From contig QLUR01000008.1 of assembly GCA_018725565.1 (NCBI GenBank), positions 19,354 to 83,353 of the forward strand: DNA of 64,000 bases. Reading direction: 5' to 3'. The translations under genes and the position numbers were made by a program. Source of the stretch: Bacillota bacterium. Lineage in GTDB: Bacteria > Bacillota > Dethiobacteria > Dethiobacterales > Dethiobacteraceae. Below the pieces are notes generated by a model. It did not search any database. It was given only the letters and a program-made list of their open reading frames with translations, and was not told where the DNA came from. This document shows, in pieces, positions 1 to 8,055 of this stretch. The stretch's first letter is position 1. Every line of letters begins with the position of its first letter.

Positions 1-130
1 CCTTCGGTGCCGCGCCGGCAGTTATGAAGGCGGCTTTGTTATTATTTTCTTTCTTACTTCAGTATTTTCCGATATTGCGCCAGTAAAGTCAAGAAAATGT
101 GTGACGTTGCGATTTAACCGAGGCCCGCCG

Positions 131-222
131 GACGCTTCGCTACGTCTTCGCTCCGGTCCTCGTCGTGCCTGGCAGCCGACGATTTCTAAAGAAGTTAGTG
201 TTACATGATGGCCGGAGCAGTT
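131..222. repeat. Degenerate copy of dispersed repeat (family A)
   Basis: The first 247 bases hold no convincing gene. Within them, bases 154-188 closely match 62461-62495 at the far end of the window: both read CGGTCCTCGTCG, then GCCT, then GACGATTTCTAA, and both continue into ATGGCC and GCAG a little further on. The copy here has a decayed central palindrome. It sits directly upstream of the formyltransferase gene, and its right end lies near that gene's ribosome site. Confidence 0.6.
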
Positions 223-247
223 CCGAAAAAAATATGGAGGTGGACTT

Positions 248-1183
248 ATGCGGATCATCCTGGTGGGGCAGGCTGCTTTTGGCAAGGACTGCCTTGAAGC
301 TCTGCTGGAGCAGGGGGAAAAGATAGTGGGTGTGGTAACGGTTCCGGACGACCCCGCTGACAAAAGGCCCAATCCGCTAAAAGAGGCGGCAATCGCCAAA
401 AATATTCCCGTGCTGCAGCCGGAAGGCCGCAGCCCCCACCGCCTGAAGCATCCGTCTGTAATTCCCTGGATACGAGCTTTGCGGCCGGACCTGCTGACGC
501 TTGTTTTTGTCACCGACTTTATGCCTTTTGACGCTATTCAACTGGCGACTTACGGGGGAATTAACTATCACCCGTCCTTACTGCCGAAATACCGGGGCGG
601 CTCCGCAATTAACTGGGCCGTACTGAGCGGTGAAGAAGAAACAGGCGTAACAATTCATTATCTTGATGAAGGCGTGGATACGGGAGACATTATCCTGCAG
701 GAAAAAGTGCCTGTTGACATCAATGATACCACAGGCGCGTTATATTTTAATAAGTTGTACCCTTTAGGGATCAGGTTGGTTAAGCAAGCCGTCGCCCTAA
801 TCAGGGAAGGTAAGGCGCCCCGCGTTCCCCAGGACCATAGCAAGGCTTCTTTTCAACCGTTGATTTCCGGGCAGGATGTAAAAATTGACTGGGGGAAACC
901 GGCCCGTGCCATCCACAATGTCATCAGGGCGGCTAACCCGGCTCCCGGAGCGCATACCTCGTTCAGAGGAGAAAAAATTAAGCTGTGGGAAAGCGAGTTG
1001 GCAGGCCCTGTCCCGGGCGCCGCCGGAGAGATTACCTCCCTGGTTGAAGGGAAAGGCTTTCAGGTTGCCGCCCCAGGCGGTTCTTTGTTGATTGCCCGCG
1101 TGCAAAAAAGCGGTGAAGGCAAAAGCCCGGCCGCAGAATACATGAACAAGGACAAACTGCGGCCGGGAGAAAAGTTCACCTAA
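248..1183 (+). CDS. Formyltransferase family protein (Fmt-like)
   Basis: This 311-residue protein belongs to the 10-formyltetrahydrofolate-dependent formyltransferase fold. The catalytic signature is visible at about residues 105-150: INYHPSLLPKYRGG supplies the Asn and His, and DEGVDTGDI supplies the Asp. A C-terminal half of the size seen in methionyl-tRNA formyltransferase follows. The start is ATG 248 behind GGAGG at 236. The true fmt gene normally sits beside def and priA; here the neighbours are sugar-phosphate and glycan genes, so a sugar-amine formyltransferase, or a paralogue of Fmt, is as likely as the tRNA enzyme. The family is clear but the substrate is not. Confidence 0.75.
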   Translation: MRIILVGQAAFGKDCLEALLEQGEKIVGVVTVPDDPADKRPNPLKEAAIAKNIPVLQPEGRSPHRLKHPSVIPWIRALRPDLLTLVFVTDFMPFDAIQLATYGGINYHPSLLPKYRGGSAINWAVLSGEEETGVTIHYLDEGVDTGDIILQEKVPVDINDTTGALYFNKLYPLGIRLVKQAVALIREGKAPRVPQDHSKASFQPLISGQDVKIDWGKPARAIHNVIRAANPAPGAHTSFRGEKIKLWESELAGPVPGAAGEITSLVEGKGFQVAAPGGSLLIARVQKSGEGKSPAAEYMNKDKLRPGEKFT

Positions 1184-1277
1184 AAAGAGGACAAGCTGCT
1201 TTTAGTATTCAGCGCAACCTGGGGCTTAAGGTAAAACAAACAGGTTTTGGCGCTAAAAGCAGCCTGTCCCCTTTTTA
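1181..1277. repeat. Long imperfect palindrome (REP/terminator-like)
   Basis: The arms at 1181-1205 and 1253-1277 are reverse complements at about 23 of 25 positions (outer part AAAAAGAGGACAAGCTGC against GCAGCCTGTCCCCTTTTT). The region between can form a shorter inner stem. It begins at the stop codon of the formyltransferase gene and ends just before the next gene's ribosome site. It could act as a bidirectional terminator because the arms end in T/A runs. Its GGGGACAGGC-type arm resembles the palindromes carried by REP-type elements. Confidence 0.6.
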
Positions 1278-1300
1278 GCCGGCAGAAAGGATGGTAAAAA

Positions 1301-2251
1301 ATGGCTACACCCCGTGAATTGAAAGCGCTATATGAGGGAGGAACGAACATTAGCGCATATTTGCGCCGGGAAAAAGACATGCAGGGTAATACGACTGAAA
1401 TCATTGATGTTGCCTATGATTTGCAGGCGGGAAGTTATATTGATGCTTTACAGGATGCGGCAAAAGCAAAGCACCAACAGAATTATACAGCAGAGATAGC
1501 CCGAAACATCCTTTCTTTGCTTAATCCAAGGTCAATACTGGAGGCTGGAGTCGGAGAAGCTACTACTCTTTCCGGCGTATTGTCTCACTTGGGAGGTGCT
1601 GTACGCGGCTATGGCTTTGACTTGAGTTGGTCACGCGTTGCGTTTGCCAAACGATGGCTCCGGCAGCAAAATATATCTGATACTGTCCTGTGTACAGGAA
1701 ATCTGCTACATATTCCCTTTGCGGACGACTCAATTGACATTGTTTATACATCACACACTATAGAGCCAAACAGCGGCAAAGAAGAGCAAATTCTTCGTGA
1801 ACTGTTCCGTGTCGCGAAAAAATTCTTAATTCTGTTAGAGCCCAGCTATGAACTTGCTGGCGAGGAGGCCAAGCAGAGAATGGACTCTCATGGATATTGT
1901 AAAAACTTACTTGGAACAGCTCTTTCTCTGGGCTACAAAGTTATGGAACACAGGCTGTTTCCGTTTATCGCAAATCCTCTGAATCCGACTGCCTTAACGA
2001 TAATCAGGAAAGACGAAAACAGGCCGGCACCTTCTTTCGTTCTTGCGTGCCCAAAGTTCAAAACACCTTTACATGAGATTGGTGGCATGCTGTTCAGTTC
2101 TGAGGCCTTGACGGTCTATCCAATTATTGGAGAAATTCCTTGTTTAAGAATCGAAAACGGTGTATTTGCCAGCAAGTACCAGGTAATTATGGAAGCGGTC
2201 GACGGTGTAAGATTCCCGGTGGAGGTGGGCAAACTAGATGACGGTTGCTGA
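1301..2251 (+). CDS. Class I SAM-dependent methyltransferase with Trm112-like tail
   Basis: This 316-residue protein has a Rossmann methyltransferase core at about residues 80-190: motif I is LEAGVGEATT, an acidic residue ends strand 2 in GYGFDLS, and IDIVYTSHTIEPNSG lies near motif IV. The last 70 residues (CPKFKTPL ... YPIIGEIPCLR) resemble the Trm112p/UPF0434 small domain but keep only part of its cysteines. ATG 1301 lies behind GAAAGGA. The gene is richer in A+T than the gap and mutase genes beside it and reads like glycan-island DNA. The substrate is unknown; modification of a surface sugar is a guess from context. Confidence 0.7.
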   Translation: MATPRELKALYEGGTNISAYLRREKDMQGNTTEIIDVAYDLQAGSYIDALQDAAKAKHQQNYTAEIARNILSLLNPRSILEAGVGEATTLSGVLSHLGGAVRGYGFDLSWSRVAFAKRWLRQQNISDTVLCTGNLLHIPFADDSIDIVYTSHTIEPNSGKEEQILRELFRVAKKFLILLEPSYELAGEEAKQRMDSHGYCKNLLGTALSLGYKVMEHRLFPFIANPLNPTALTIIRKDENRPAPSFVLACPKFKTPLHEIGGMLFSSEALTVYPIIGEIPCLRIENGVFASKYQVIMEAVDGVRFPVEVGKLDDGC

Positions 2252-2271
2252 CAGCTAAGGAGGTAGATAGT

Positions 2272-3279
2272 TTGACGGTCACAATCGGCATCAACGGGTT
2301 TGGACGCATCGGCCGCAATACGTTCCGCGCCATGCTGGAGGACGAGGCTTTGCGCGTGGTGGCGGTCAATGACCTGACTGACAACGCTACGCTGGCGCAC
2401 CTGTTAAAATACGACTCTCTCTACGGGAAATGCGTGGGCGAAGTTTCTTTGCAGGGTGAAAACCTGCTGGTTAACGGGCGTGAAGTGAAAATATTTGCCG
2501 AGGCTTCCCCGGAGCGTGTTCCCTGGAGAGATCTGGGGGTTGACGTGGTGGTGGAAGCTACCGGCCTCTTTCGCACTCACCGCGAAGCCTCGCGCCACTT
2601 AACAGGCGGCGCGCAAAAAGTTATTGTCACCACTCCGGTACACGACGCCGACATGATTGTGGTGATGGGCCTCAATCATAATTTGTACCGTCCGGAAGAA
2701 CACCGTATCCTCTCCTGTGCTTCCTGCACCACCAACGCGCTGGCGCCGGTCGTAAAGGTGCTGCAGGAAAGCTTTGGCGTGGTGCGCGGACTGATGAATA
2801 CGACCCATTCCTATACCAATGACCAGCAGCTGCTGGACCTGCCGCATGCCGACCTGCGCCGGGCCAGGGCCGCCGCCCTGTCCATGATTCCGACCACAAC
2901 CGGGGCGGCAAAAATAATCGGCAAACTAATCCCCGACCTGCAAGGGAAAATAGACGGTTTTGCTGTGCGAGTCCCTACGCCCACCGTTTCCATTGTGGAT
3001 TTTGTGGCGGTGCTGGGCAGGGAAACCTCGGCGCGGGAAATCAACGAGGCCTTTACCGCCGCTGCCGGCGGGGCCCTGCGCGGGATTCTCAGTGTTGCCA
3101 CAGAGCCGCTGGTATCGGTGGATTACAAAGGTTCTCCTTATTCCAGCGTGGTGGACAGCCTGCTGACCATGGTGCTGGAAGGGCGCTTGGTGCGGGTAGT
3201 GGCCTGGTATGACAATGAATGGGGTTACTCGCGGCGGGTATCTGATTTGGCGGGATATATCGCCCGCCAGGGGCTGTAG
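2272..3279 (+). CDS. gap: Glyceraldehyde-3-phosphate dehydrogenase, type I
   Basis: This is a 335-residue NAD-dependent enzyme of glycolysis and gluconeogenesis. The N-terminal nucleotide fold is GINGFGRIGRN, with Asp in VNDLTD that favours NAD. The catalytic Cys is about residue 152 in SCASCTTNALAP and the partner His is in NTTHSYTNDQ. I place the start at TTG 2272, nine bases after AAGGAGG (2257-2263), because this gives the standard N-terminus; a longer reading from 2245 would precede the ribosome site. It is followed by a phosphohexomutase and a phosphoglucose isomerase rather than the usual pgk-tpiA, which may point to a role in sugar supply for glycan synthesis. Confidence 0.93.
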   Translation: MTVTIGINGFGRIGRNTFRAMLEDEALRVVAVNDLTDNATLAHLLKYDSLYGKCVGEVSLQGENLLVNGREVKIFAEASPERVPWRDLGVDVVVEATGLFRTHREASRHLTGGAQKVIVTTPVHDADMIVVMGLNHNLYRPEEHRILSCASCTTNALAPVVKVLQESFGVVRGLMNTTHSYTNDQQLLDLPHADLRRARAAALSMIPTTTGAAKIIGKLIPDLQGKIDGFAVRVPTPTVSIVDFVAVLGRETSAREINEAFTAAAGGALRGILSVATEPLVSVDYKGSPYSSVVDSLLTMVLEGRLVRVVAWYDNEWGYSRRVSDLAGYIARQGL

Positions 3280-3410
3280 GCTATTTTTGCCTGTCTTGCA
3301 CGGTTCAGGAGTTTCTGGCGCTATGGTGGAAGTCGCGGCAGGAATGTACTGTGACGGGGTGGAATATTACCAAATGCGGTCAGAGCAGGGCTAAAAGGGG
3401 TGGCTGCCTT

Positions 3411-4862
3411 ATGAGTGAGATCCGCTTTGGCACCGACGGCTGGCGTGCCGTCATTGCCGAGGAGTTTACATTTGCCAACGTGCGCTGTGTCTGCCAGGCT
3501 GTGGCAAACCACCTGGCAGCCCGGGGACTGCGGGAAAAAGGCGTGGTCATCGGCTTTGACACCAGGTTTCTGGCGGAAAAGTTTGCGCTGGCCTCAGCCG
3601 AGGTGATGGCCGGCAACGGTATCCGTGTTTATCTGTGCAAGAAGCCTGCTCCGACGCCGGTAGTTGCCCATGCCGTCGCCGCGCGGCGCGCGGGTGGAGC
3701 GCTGATGCTGACGGCGAGCCACAACCCGGCCGAGTACCTGGGAATTAAATTCATACCCGATTACGCCGGCCCGGCGCTGCCGTCCGACATCGCTCCCATC
3801 GTCTCCTGCCTGGCCGGTGTGCTTGCCGCCGCCAAGGCAGACAGGCAGGAACTGGCAAAGGCTTTTGAACGCGGCCTGGTGGAAATCATTGAACCTAAGG
3901 AAGATTACGTTCGTCACCTGGAAGGGCTGCTTGATTTTGCGGCCATCAGCCGCTCCGGACTGAGCGTGGTGGCCGACCCGATGCATGGGGCAGGACTTGG
4001 CTACCTGGAGGAAATACTGACGCGGCACGGTTGCCGGGTCACGGCGATCCGCAACTGGCGGGACCCCTTATTCGGCGGTTCCCTGCCGGAGCCCACTTCT
4101 TTGCACCTGCGTCCGCTGGCTGCCAAGGTCCGGGAAACCGGCGCCGATATTGGCCTTGCCCTGGACGGCGACGCTGACCGCCTGGGAGTGGTGGACGCCG
4201 ACGGCCGCTTTTACAGCCCCAATGAAATCCTGATTCTGTTTATGGAGTATCTGATAAATGAACGCGGCTGGCAGGGTGTGGTGGCCCGCACGGTCGCCAC
4301 TACCCACATGCTGGACCGCATCGCCGCCCGGCATGGTTTTCAGGTGGTGGAGACTCCGGTCGGTTTTAAGTATATCGGTCAGGTGATGCGGGAGCAGGAG
4401 GCCTTTCTGGGCGGGGAAGAAAGCGGCGGAGTCAGCATCCGCGGCCACGTTCCGGAAAAAGACGGGATTCTGGCCAGCCTGCTGTTTGTGGAAATGCTGG
4501 CCAGAACCGGAAAGAAGCCTCTTGCTTTACTTAGCGATATTTACAGCCGGTTTGGGCAGCTGTACAGCGAGCGCCTTGATTTACGGGTCAGTGAGGCGGT
4601 AAAGGAGCAAATGCTGGAAAATATGAGGGCCTGGGCGCCTCAGGAGCTGGGCGGCGTGCCGGTGGTTTCCTTTTCGTGCGCGGACGGCCACAAAGCGGTG
4701 CTGGCTGACGGCGCGTGGTGCCTGGTGCGTGCATCAGGGACGGAACCGGTCTTCCGGGTATATGTGGAGGCCGGCACGGACCGGGGGAAGCTGGCTCTTC
4801 AGGAAGAGGTAAAAAAGGTGCTCTGCGCCAATGTTAAGGAGGAAGAGATGTGTATGATTTAG
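3411..4862 (+). CDS. Phosphoglucomutase/phosphomannomutase family protein
   Basis: This is a 483-residue alpha-D-phosphohexomutase. All four family signatures are present: phosphoserine loop TASHNP (Ser about residue 103), metal loop DGDADRLG, sugar loop GGEESGG, and phosphate loop RASGTEP near the C-terminus. It interconverts hexose 1- and 6-phosphates; the sequence does not settle glucose, mannose or glucosamine. The start ATG 3411 follows AAAAGGGGTGG and opens with the usual IRFGTDGWR. Its stop overlaps the next gene by 13 bases, which implies translational coupling with the isomerase and a step between hexose-6-phosphate and hexose-1-phosphate for nucleotide sugars. Confidence 0.9.
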   Translation: MSEIRFGTDGWRAVIAEEFTFANVRCVCQAVANHLAARGLREKGVVIGFDTRFLAEKFALASAEVMAGNGIRVYLCKKPAPTPVVAHAVAARRAGGALMLTASHNPAEYLGIKFIPDYAGPALPSDIAPIVSCLAGVLAAAKADRQELAKAFERGLVEIIEPKEDYVRHLEGLLDFAAISRSGLSVVADPMHGAGLGYLEEILTRHGCRVTAIRNWRDPLFGGSLPEPTSLHLRPLAAKVRETGADIGLALDGDADRLGVVDADGRFYSPNEILILFMEYLINERGWQGVVARTVATTHMLDRIAARHGFQVVETPVGFKYIGQVMREQEAFLGGEESGGVSIRGHVPEKDGILASLLFVEMLARTGKKPLALLSDIYSRFGQLYSERLDLRVSEAVKEQMLENMRAWAPQELGGVPVVSFSCADGHKAVLADGAWCLVRASGTEPVFRVYVEAGTDRGKLALQEEVKKVLCANVKEEEMCMI

Positions 4863-5611
4863 AGAGGACTAGCGGCTTACCATTGCAGGCGGATGACAAA
4901 GGCGGGCTGTTGTTCGGTCCCGGTCTGTCGTCGGTCGCGCCGGATATCCGCCGCCGCCGGGACATGCTGGAGGTGCTTTTTGAGCCGGAGGCAGCCGGGC
5001 CGGAAGAGCTGTATTACATGTACCGCGGAGTATGCCGCGAGACCGACAGCACGCTTATCCGGCAGCATGGGTTGCGTTACGACGTGACTATCCTGCGCCC
5101 CGGTACGGTCGGCAGCGAATACATTAAAACGGCCGGCCACTACCACCCGATAAAACCCGGCACCGAGTTTACCTATCCGGAAGTGTACGAGGTATTGCAC
5201 GGCCGCGCTCACTACCTGCTGCAAACGGAGCCGGACGAAGAAGGCGTGGAAGCGGTACTGATGGAAGCGACAGCCGGGGACAAGGTGTTAATCCCGCCGG
5301 GCTATGGCCATATCACCATCAATCCGGGGCCGGGCTGGCTGGTCATGAGCAACTGGGTGGCCGAGGGCTTTGCCTCGCTCTATGCACCGATCAAGGAGTT
5401 GGGCGGAGGCGCTTATTTTGCGCTGGCCGGCAACGGTGAAGAAGAACGGCTCGTTGTCAACCCCCGCTACCGGCCCACACCGAGAATTTCCGCGCGCCGG
5501 CCTGCCGACCTGCCGGAATTCGGCCTGGTGCGCGGCCGCCCGATGTACTTTGCTTTTCTGGAGTCGCCGGAAATGTTCGCTTATTTGGCCAACCCGGAAA
5601 ACTATTTTTAA
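4850..5611 (+). CDS. Cupin-type glucose-6-phosphate isomerase
   Basis: This 253-residue protein belongs to the metal-dependent cupin phosphoglucose isomerases (cPGI), known mainly from archaea and unrelated to the classical enzyme. The metal-binding cupin signature is visible at about residues 98-125: TAGHYHPIKPGTEF followed by EVYEVLHG, supplying the His, His, Glu and a later His in PPGYGHITINPG. It interconverts glucose- and fructose-6-phosphate. The start is GTG 4850 eight bases after AAGGAGG, inside the end of the mutase gene. It is longer than the roughly 190-residue archaeal type; the extra residues lie at both ends. Confidence 0.85.
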   Translation: MYDLERTSGLPLQADDKGGLLFGPGLSSVAPDIRRRRDMLEVLFEPEAAGPEELYYMYRGVCRETDSTLIRQHGLRYDVTILRPGTVGSEYIKTAGHYHPIKPGTEFTYPEVYEVLHGRAHYLLQTEPDEEGVEAVLMEATAGDKVLIPPGYGHITINPGPGWLVMSNWVAEGFASLYAPIKELGGGAYFALAGNGEEERLVVNPRYRPTPRISARRPADLPEFGLVRGRPMYFAFLESPEMFAYLANPENYF

Positions 5612-5621
5612 TGGCGATTAT

Positions 5622-5818
5622 GTGTCTAAAGAGAAGGCCTATATTTTAAAAATCTGGAAAGCGTTGCGAGACAGACAAACAGGTAAAAAAATGAATTGGT
5701 GCTGGAGGCGCTGGAAAAATACCTGCCGGAGCTACCGCTGGAACCGGGCAAAATTAAGATGGGCAACGCGCAGTTGCCAGACCGCGAGGAGATTTATGAG
5801 GGCAGGTTAAAATTTTGA
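5622..5818 (+). pseudogene. Frameshifted small gene with repeated peptide module
   Basis: Reading from GTG 5622 gives VSKEKAYILKIWKALRDRQT and then a run of seven A (5685-5691). Moving back one base at that run gives an open frame ending at 5818 that contains ELPLEPGKIKMGNAQL and DREEIYEG. The uncorrected frame runs on as low-quality sequence to 5810. The second half is about 85% identical in DNA and 80% in peptide (20 of 25 residues) to bases 6982-7056, the N-terminal extension of PseB. I do not recognise the peptide. It may be a decayed gene, a slippage-dependent gene or a base-call error. No good ribosome site precedes GTG 5622. Confidence 0.5.
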
Positions 5819-5841
5819 TTTTGCTGATTGGAGGATGCCCG

Positions 5842-6870
5842 ATGAGTAAGCGGCGTACTATTTTTATTGCTGCAATCTTTATATTAACTTGTGTTATATT
5901 GCTGATTCATTATGACAATGATGATGCATCAAAAGCGAAAAAGCAAGTTCTGCAATATTTTGAACTGCTGGAACAAGCGTTTACAAAGAACGTGTCTGAA
6001 CAAGAATGGCGTGGTGTGCTTTCCAAGGCTGCCTTAACAAGCGTGCGCGGGCCACAACTTGAAAAATACTTAATCGGATGTACCCTTTCATATCCTCGAA
6101 TCTTATCGTGGAGCTACGGCACGACGGACTCTCCCCCCGGGTCAATTTTAGTTACAGCCAGCTACCAGATAGACTTTCCCAACAATCTAAAAAATCCAGG
6201 CCTGAATATCTGGCATAAAGAAGTGTTTACTGTCATCAAGGAACAAGGCAATTGGGTGATTGACTCCTCTCAAGAAAAACTGCGTCATCCATCCGACCTT
6301 CCCAGGTATGCCTTAGACCGGGAAGAAGCTGTAGCCTTGGAACGTAACTGGCAGCGCAATAACCATTATACGGAAAAAGAAATACTGGAACTGAACCGGA
6401 CGCTGATAGGCCCGGCGTTGCGTTTGGTTTATGCGTCGCATAACTGGGATGGTCCGGTGGAAAATATGTCGCCTGAACATCAGGCGGAATATCATCAGGT
6501 AATACAAAGAAGTTTCCTGCCTGAGGTTATAAACAGCCACGGTTGGGACACGTTTATTGCAATAACTGCCCGCTATGACCCCTTTTTCCAGGTCCTGCAG
6601 GCGGTTTCCAATGAAGATACCATTCAATTAAGCCTTGTGGCTGATTTATTCGGGCAAGCTTATTTTGTGCCGGCTTTTGTTGATGTGGAGCTCAAAAAGA
6701 AGGATAATACCTGGCTAATCTCTAAAATTTCAAATGTATCCGCTTATAACAGCGTTTATCAACTGAAAATAAAAGACCCTGAAAAATTTCAAAGGTTAGT
6801 GACTCTATATAATTTTTGGCGAGTCAGGACGGAGTGGTTTGGTGTCGACGAATCGTATGTTTCGCTATAG
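5842..6870 (+). CDS. Hypothetical membrane-anchored protein
   Basis: This 342-residue protein was not recognised. It starts at ATG 5842, seven bases after GGAGG. A basic N-terminus is followed by one hydrophobic segment at about residues 7-24 (IFIAAIFILTCVILLI), with no obvious lipobox or cleavage site, so most of the protein is probably outside the membrane. The rest is hydrophilic and rich in aromatic residues, with no motif I can name. Base composition is lower in GC than in neighbouring genes. It lies between two copies of a 75-base direct repeat (about 5728-5802 and 6982-7056), which suggests that it was inserted or carried by duplication into the glycan island. Confidence 0.7.
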   Translation: MSKRRTIFIAAIFILTCVILLIHYDNDDASKAKKQVLQYFELLEQAFTKNVSEQEWRGVLSKAALTSVRGPQLEKYLIGCTLSYPRILSWSYGTTDSPPGSILVTASYQIDFPNNLKNPGLNIWHKEVFTVIKEQGNWVIDSSQEKLRHPSDLPRYALDREEAVALERNWQRNNHYTEKEILELNRTLIGPALRLVYASHNWDGPVENMSPEHQAEYHQVIQRSFLPEVINSHGWDTFIAITARYDPFFQVLQAVSNEDTIQLSLVADLFGQAYFVPAFVDVELKKKDNTWLISKISNVSAYNSVYQLKIKDPEKFQRLVTLYNFWRVRTEWFGVDESYVSL

Positions 6871-6972
6871 TGCTTGATTCAATTCATGTAATTAATGCAT
6901 GATTCGACCCCAAAAAGGGCAATTATGCATAGTCATTTGTGATACAACAGGTTCATATGAGGAGTGATGGCT

Positions 6973-8055
6973 ATGCAGTTGGAGCTGCCGCTGGAACTGG
7001 GAAAATTTAAGATGGGTGACGCGCAGTTGTCTGACCGAGAGGAGATTTATAGGGGCGTGAATCCTATGTTTGCCGGGAAAACTGTCTTGGTCACAGGCGG
7101 AACGGGGTCATTCGGGAAGAAATTTGCGGAGATTGTGCTCAGAGAACATGAGCCGAAATCGCTGCGTATCTTCTCCAGAGGGGAACTATTGCAGCTGCAG
7201 ATGAGGGAACAGTTTCAGGGTGACGGCCGCTTACGCTTTTTTATTGGCGATGTCAGGGATAAGGAGCGGTTATCCCGGGCCATGAACGGTGTTGACATCG
7301 TGGTGCACGCCGCCGCCCTGAAGCAGGTTCCCGCCTGTGAGTATAATCCTCTCGAGGCGGTAAGAACCAATATTGACGGGGCGGCAAATGTGATCGATGC
7401 CGCCATTGATAACGAGGTGGAAAAAGTGCTGGCTATCAGCACCGACAAAGCGGTCTGGCCCGTAAACCTTTACGGCGCGACAAAACTGGTCGCCGAAAAG
7501 CTTTTTGTCCAAGGCAACGCTTATACCGGAGGGCGCAAAACCCGCTTCAGCGTGGTTCGCTATGGAAATGTTGTCGGCAGCCGCGGCAGCGTTATCCCGC
7601 TATTTTATGAACAGAGAAAAGCAGGCCGGATTACTGTTACCGACGACAGGATGACCAGGTTTTGGCTGACGCTGGAACAGGGAGTGTACTTTGTCATCAA
7701 TTGTCTTGAGCAAATGAAAGGCGGGGAAATTTTTGTCCCTAAGATCCCCAGTATGCGCATCACCGATTTGGCCGAGGCCATCGCACCCGGGGCCACCCAG
7801 GAAGTAATCGGCATCCGCGCCGGTGAAAAGCTCCACGAATGCCTGCTGACCGGGGAAGAAGCCCGGCATACCAGGGAGTTCGACACTTACTTTGTTGTTG
7901 AGCCGGAGCATCCTTTCTGGAAAAAAGACGCCGGCAGCACAGTTAAATCCTTGCCGGAAGGGTTTGAATACAGCAGCAACAGCAACGACCTCTGGCTGAG
8001 TGCCGAAGATTTGTTGGCATTAATCGGGTCCCCTGACCTGCGGCAGGTCGATTGA
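6973..8055 (+). CDS. pseB: UDP-GlcNAc 4,6-dehydratase (inverting), PseB-like
   Basis: This is the first enzyme of pseudaminic-type nonulosonic acid synthesis, a short-chain dehydrogenase acting on UDP-GlcNAc. The Rossmann motif is TVLVTGGTGSFG, the catalytic region is STDKA followed by NLYGATK, and RYGNVVGSRGS is typical of PseB/FlaA1. The family normally begins at MFAGKTVLV (ATG 7066, or GTG 7057 behind GAGAGGAG). An in-frame ATG at 6973 with a strong GAGGAG site adds about 28 residues (ELPLELGKFKMGDAQL, DREEIY) that are not family sequence and repeat the small frameshifted gene upstream. I give the longer form; the shorter start is quite possible. The next gene overlaps by 4 bases. Confidence 0.88.
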   Translation: MQLELPLELGKFKMGDAQLSDREEIYRGVNPMFAGKTVLVTGGTGSFGKKFAEIVLREHEPKSLRIFSRGELLQLQMREQFQGDGRLRFFIGDVRDKERLSRAMNGVDIVVHAAALKQVPACEYNPLEAVRTNIDGAANVIDAAIDNEVEKVLAISTDKAVWPVNLYGATKLVAEKLFVQGNAYTGGRKTRFSVVRYGNVVGSRGSVIPLFYEQRKAGRITVTDDRMTRFWLTLEQGVYFVINCLEQMKGGEIFVPKIPSMRITDLAEAIAPGATQEVIGIRAGEKLHECLLTGEEARHTREFDTYFVVEPEHPFWKKDAGSTVKSLPEGFEYSSNSNDLWLSAEDLLALIGSPDLRQVD

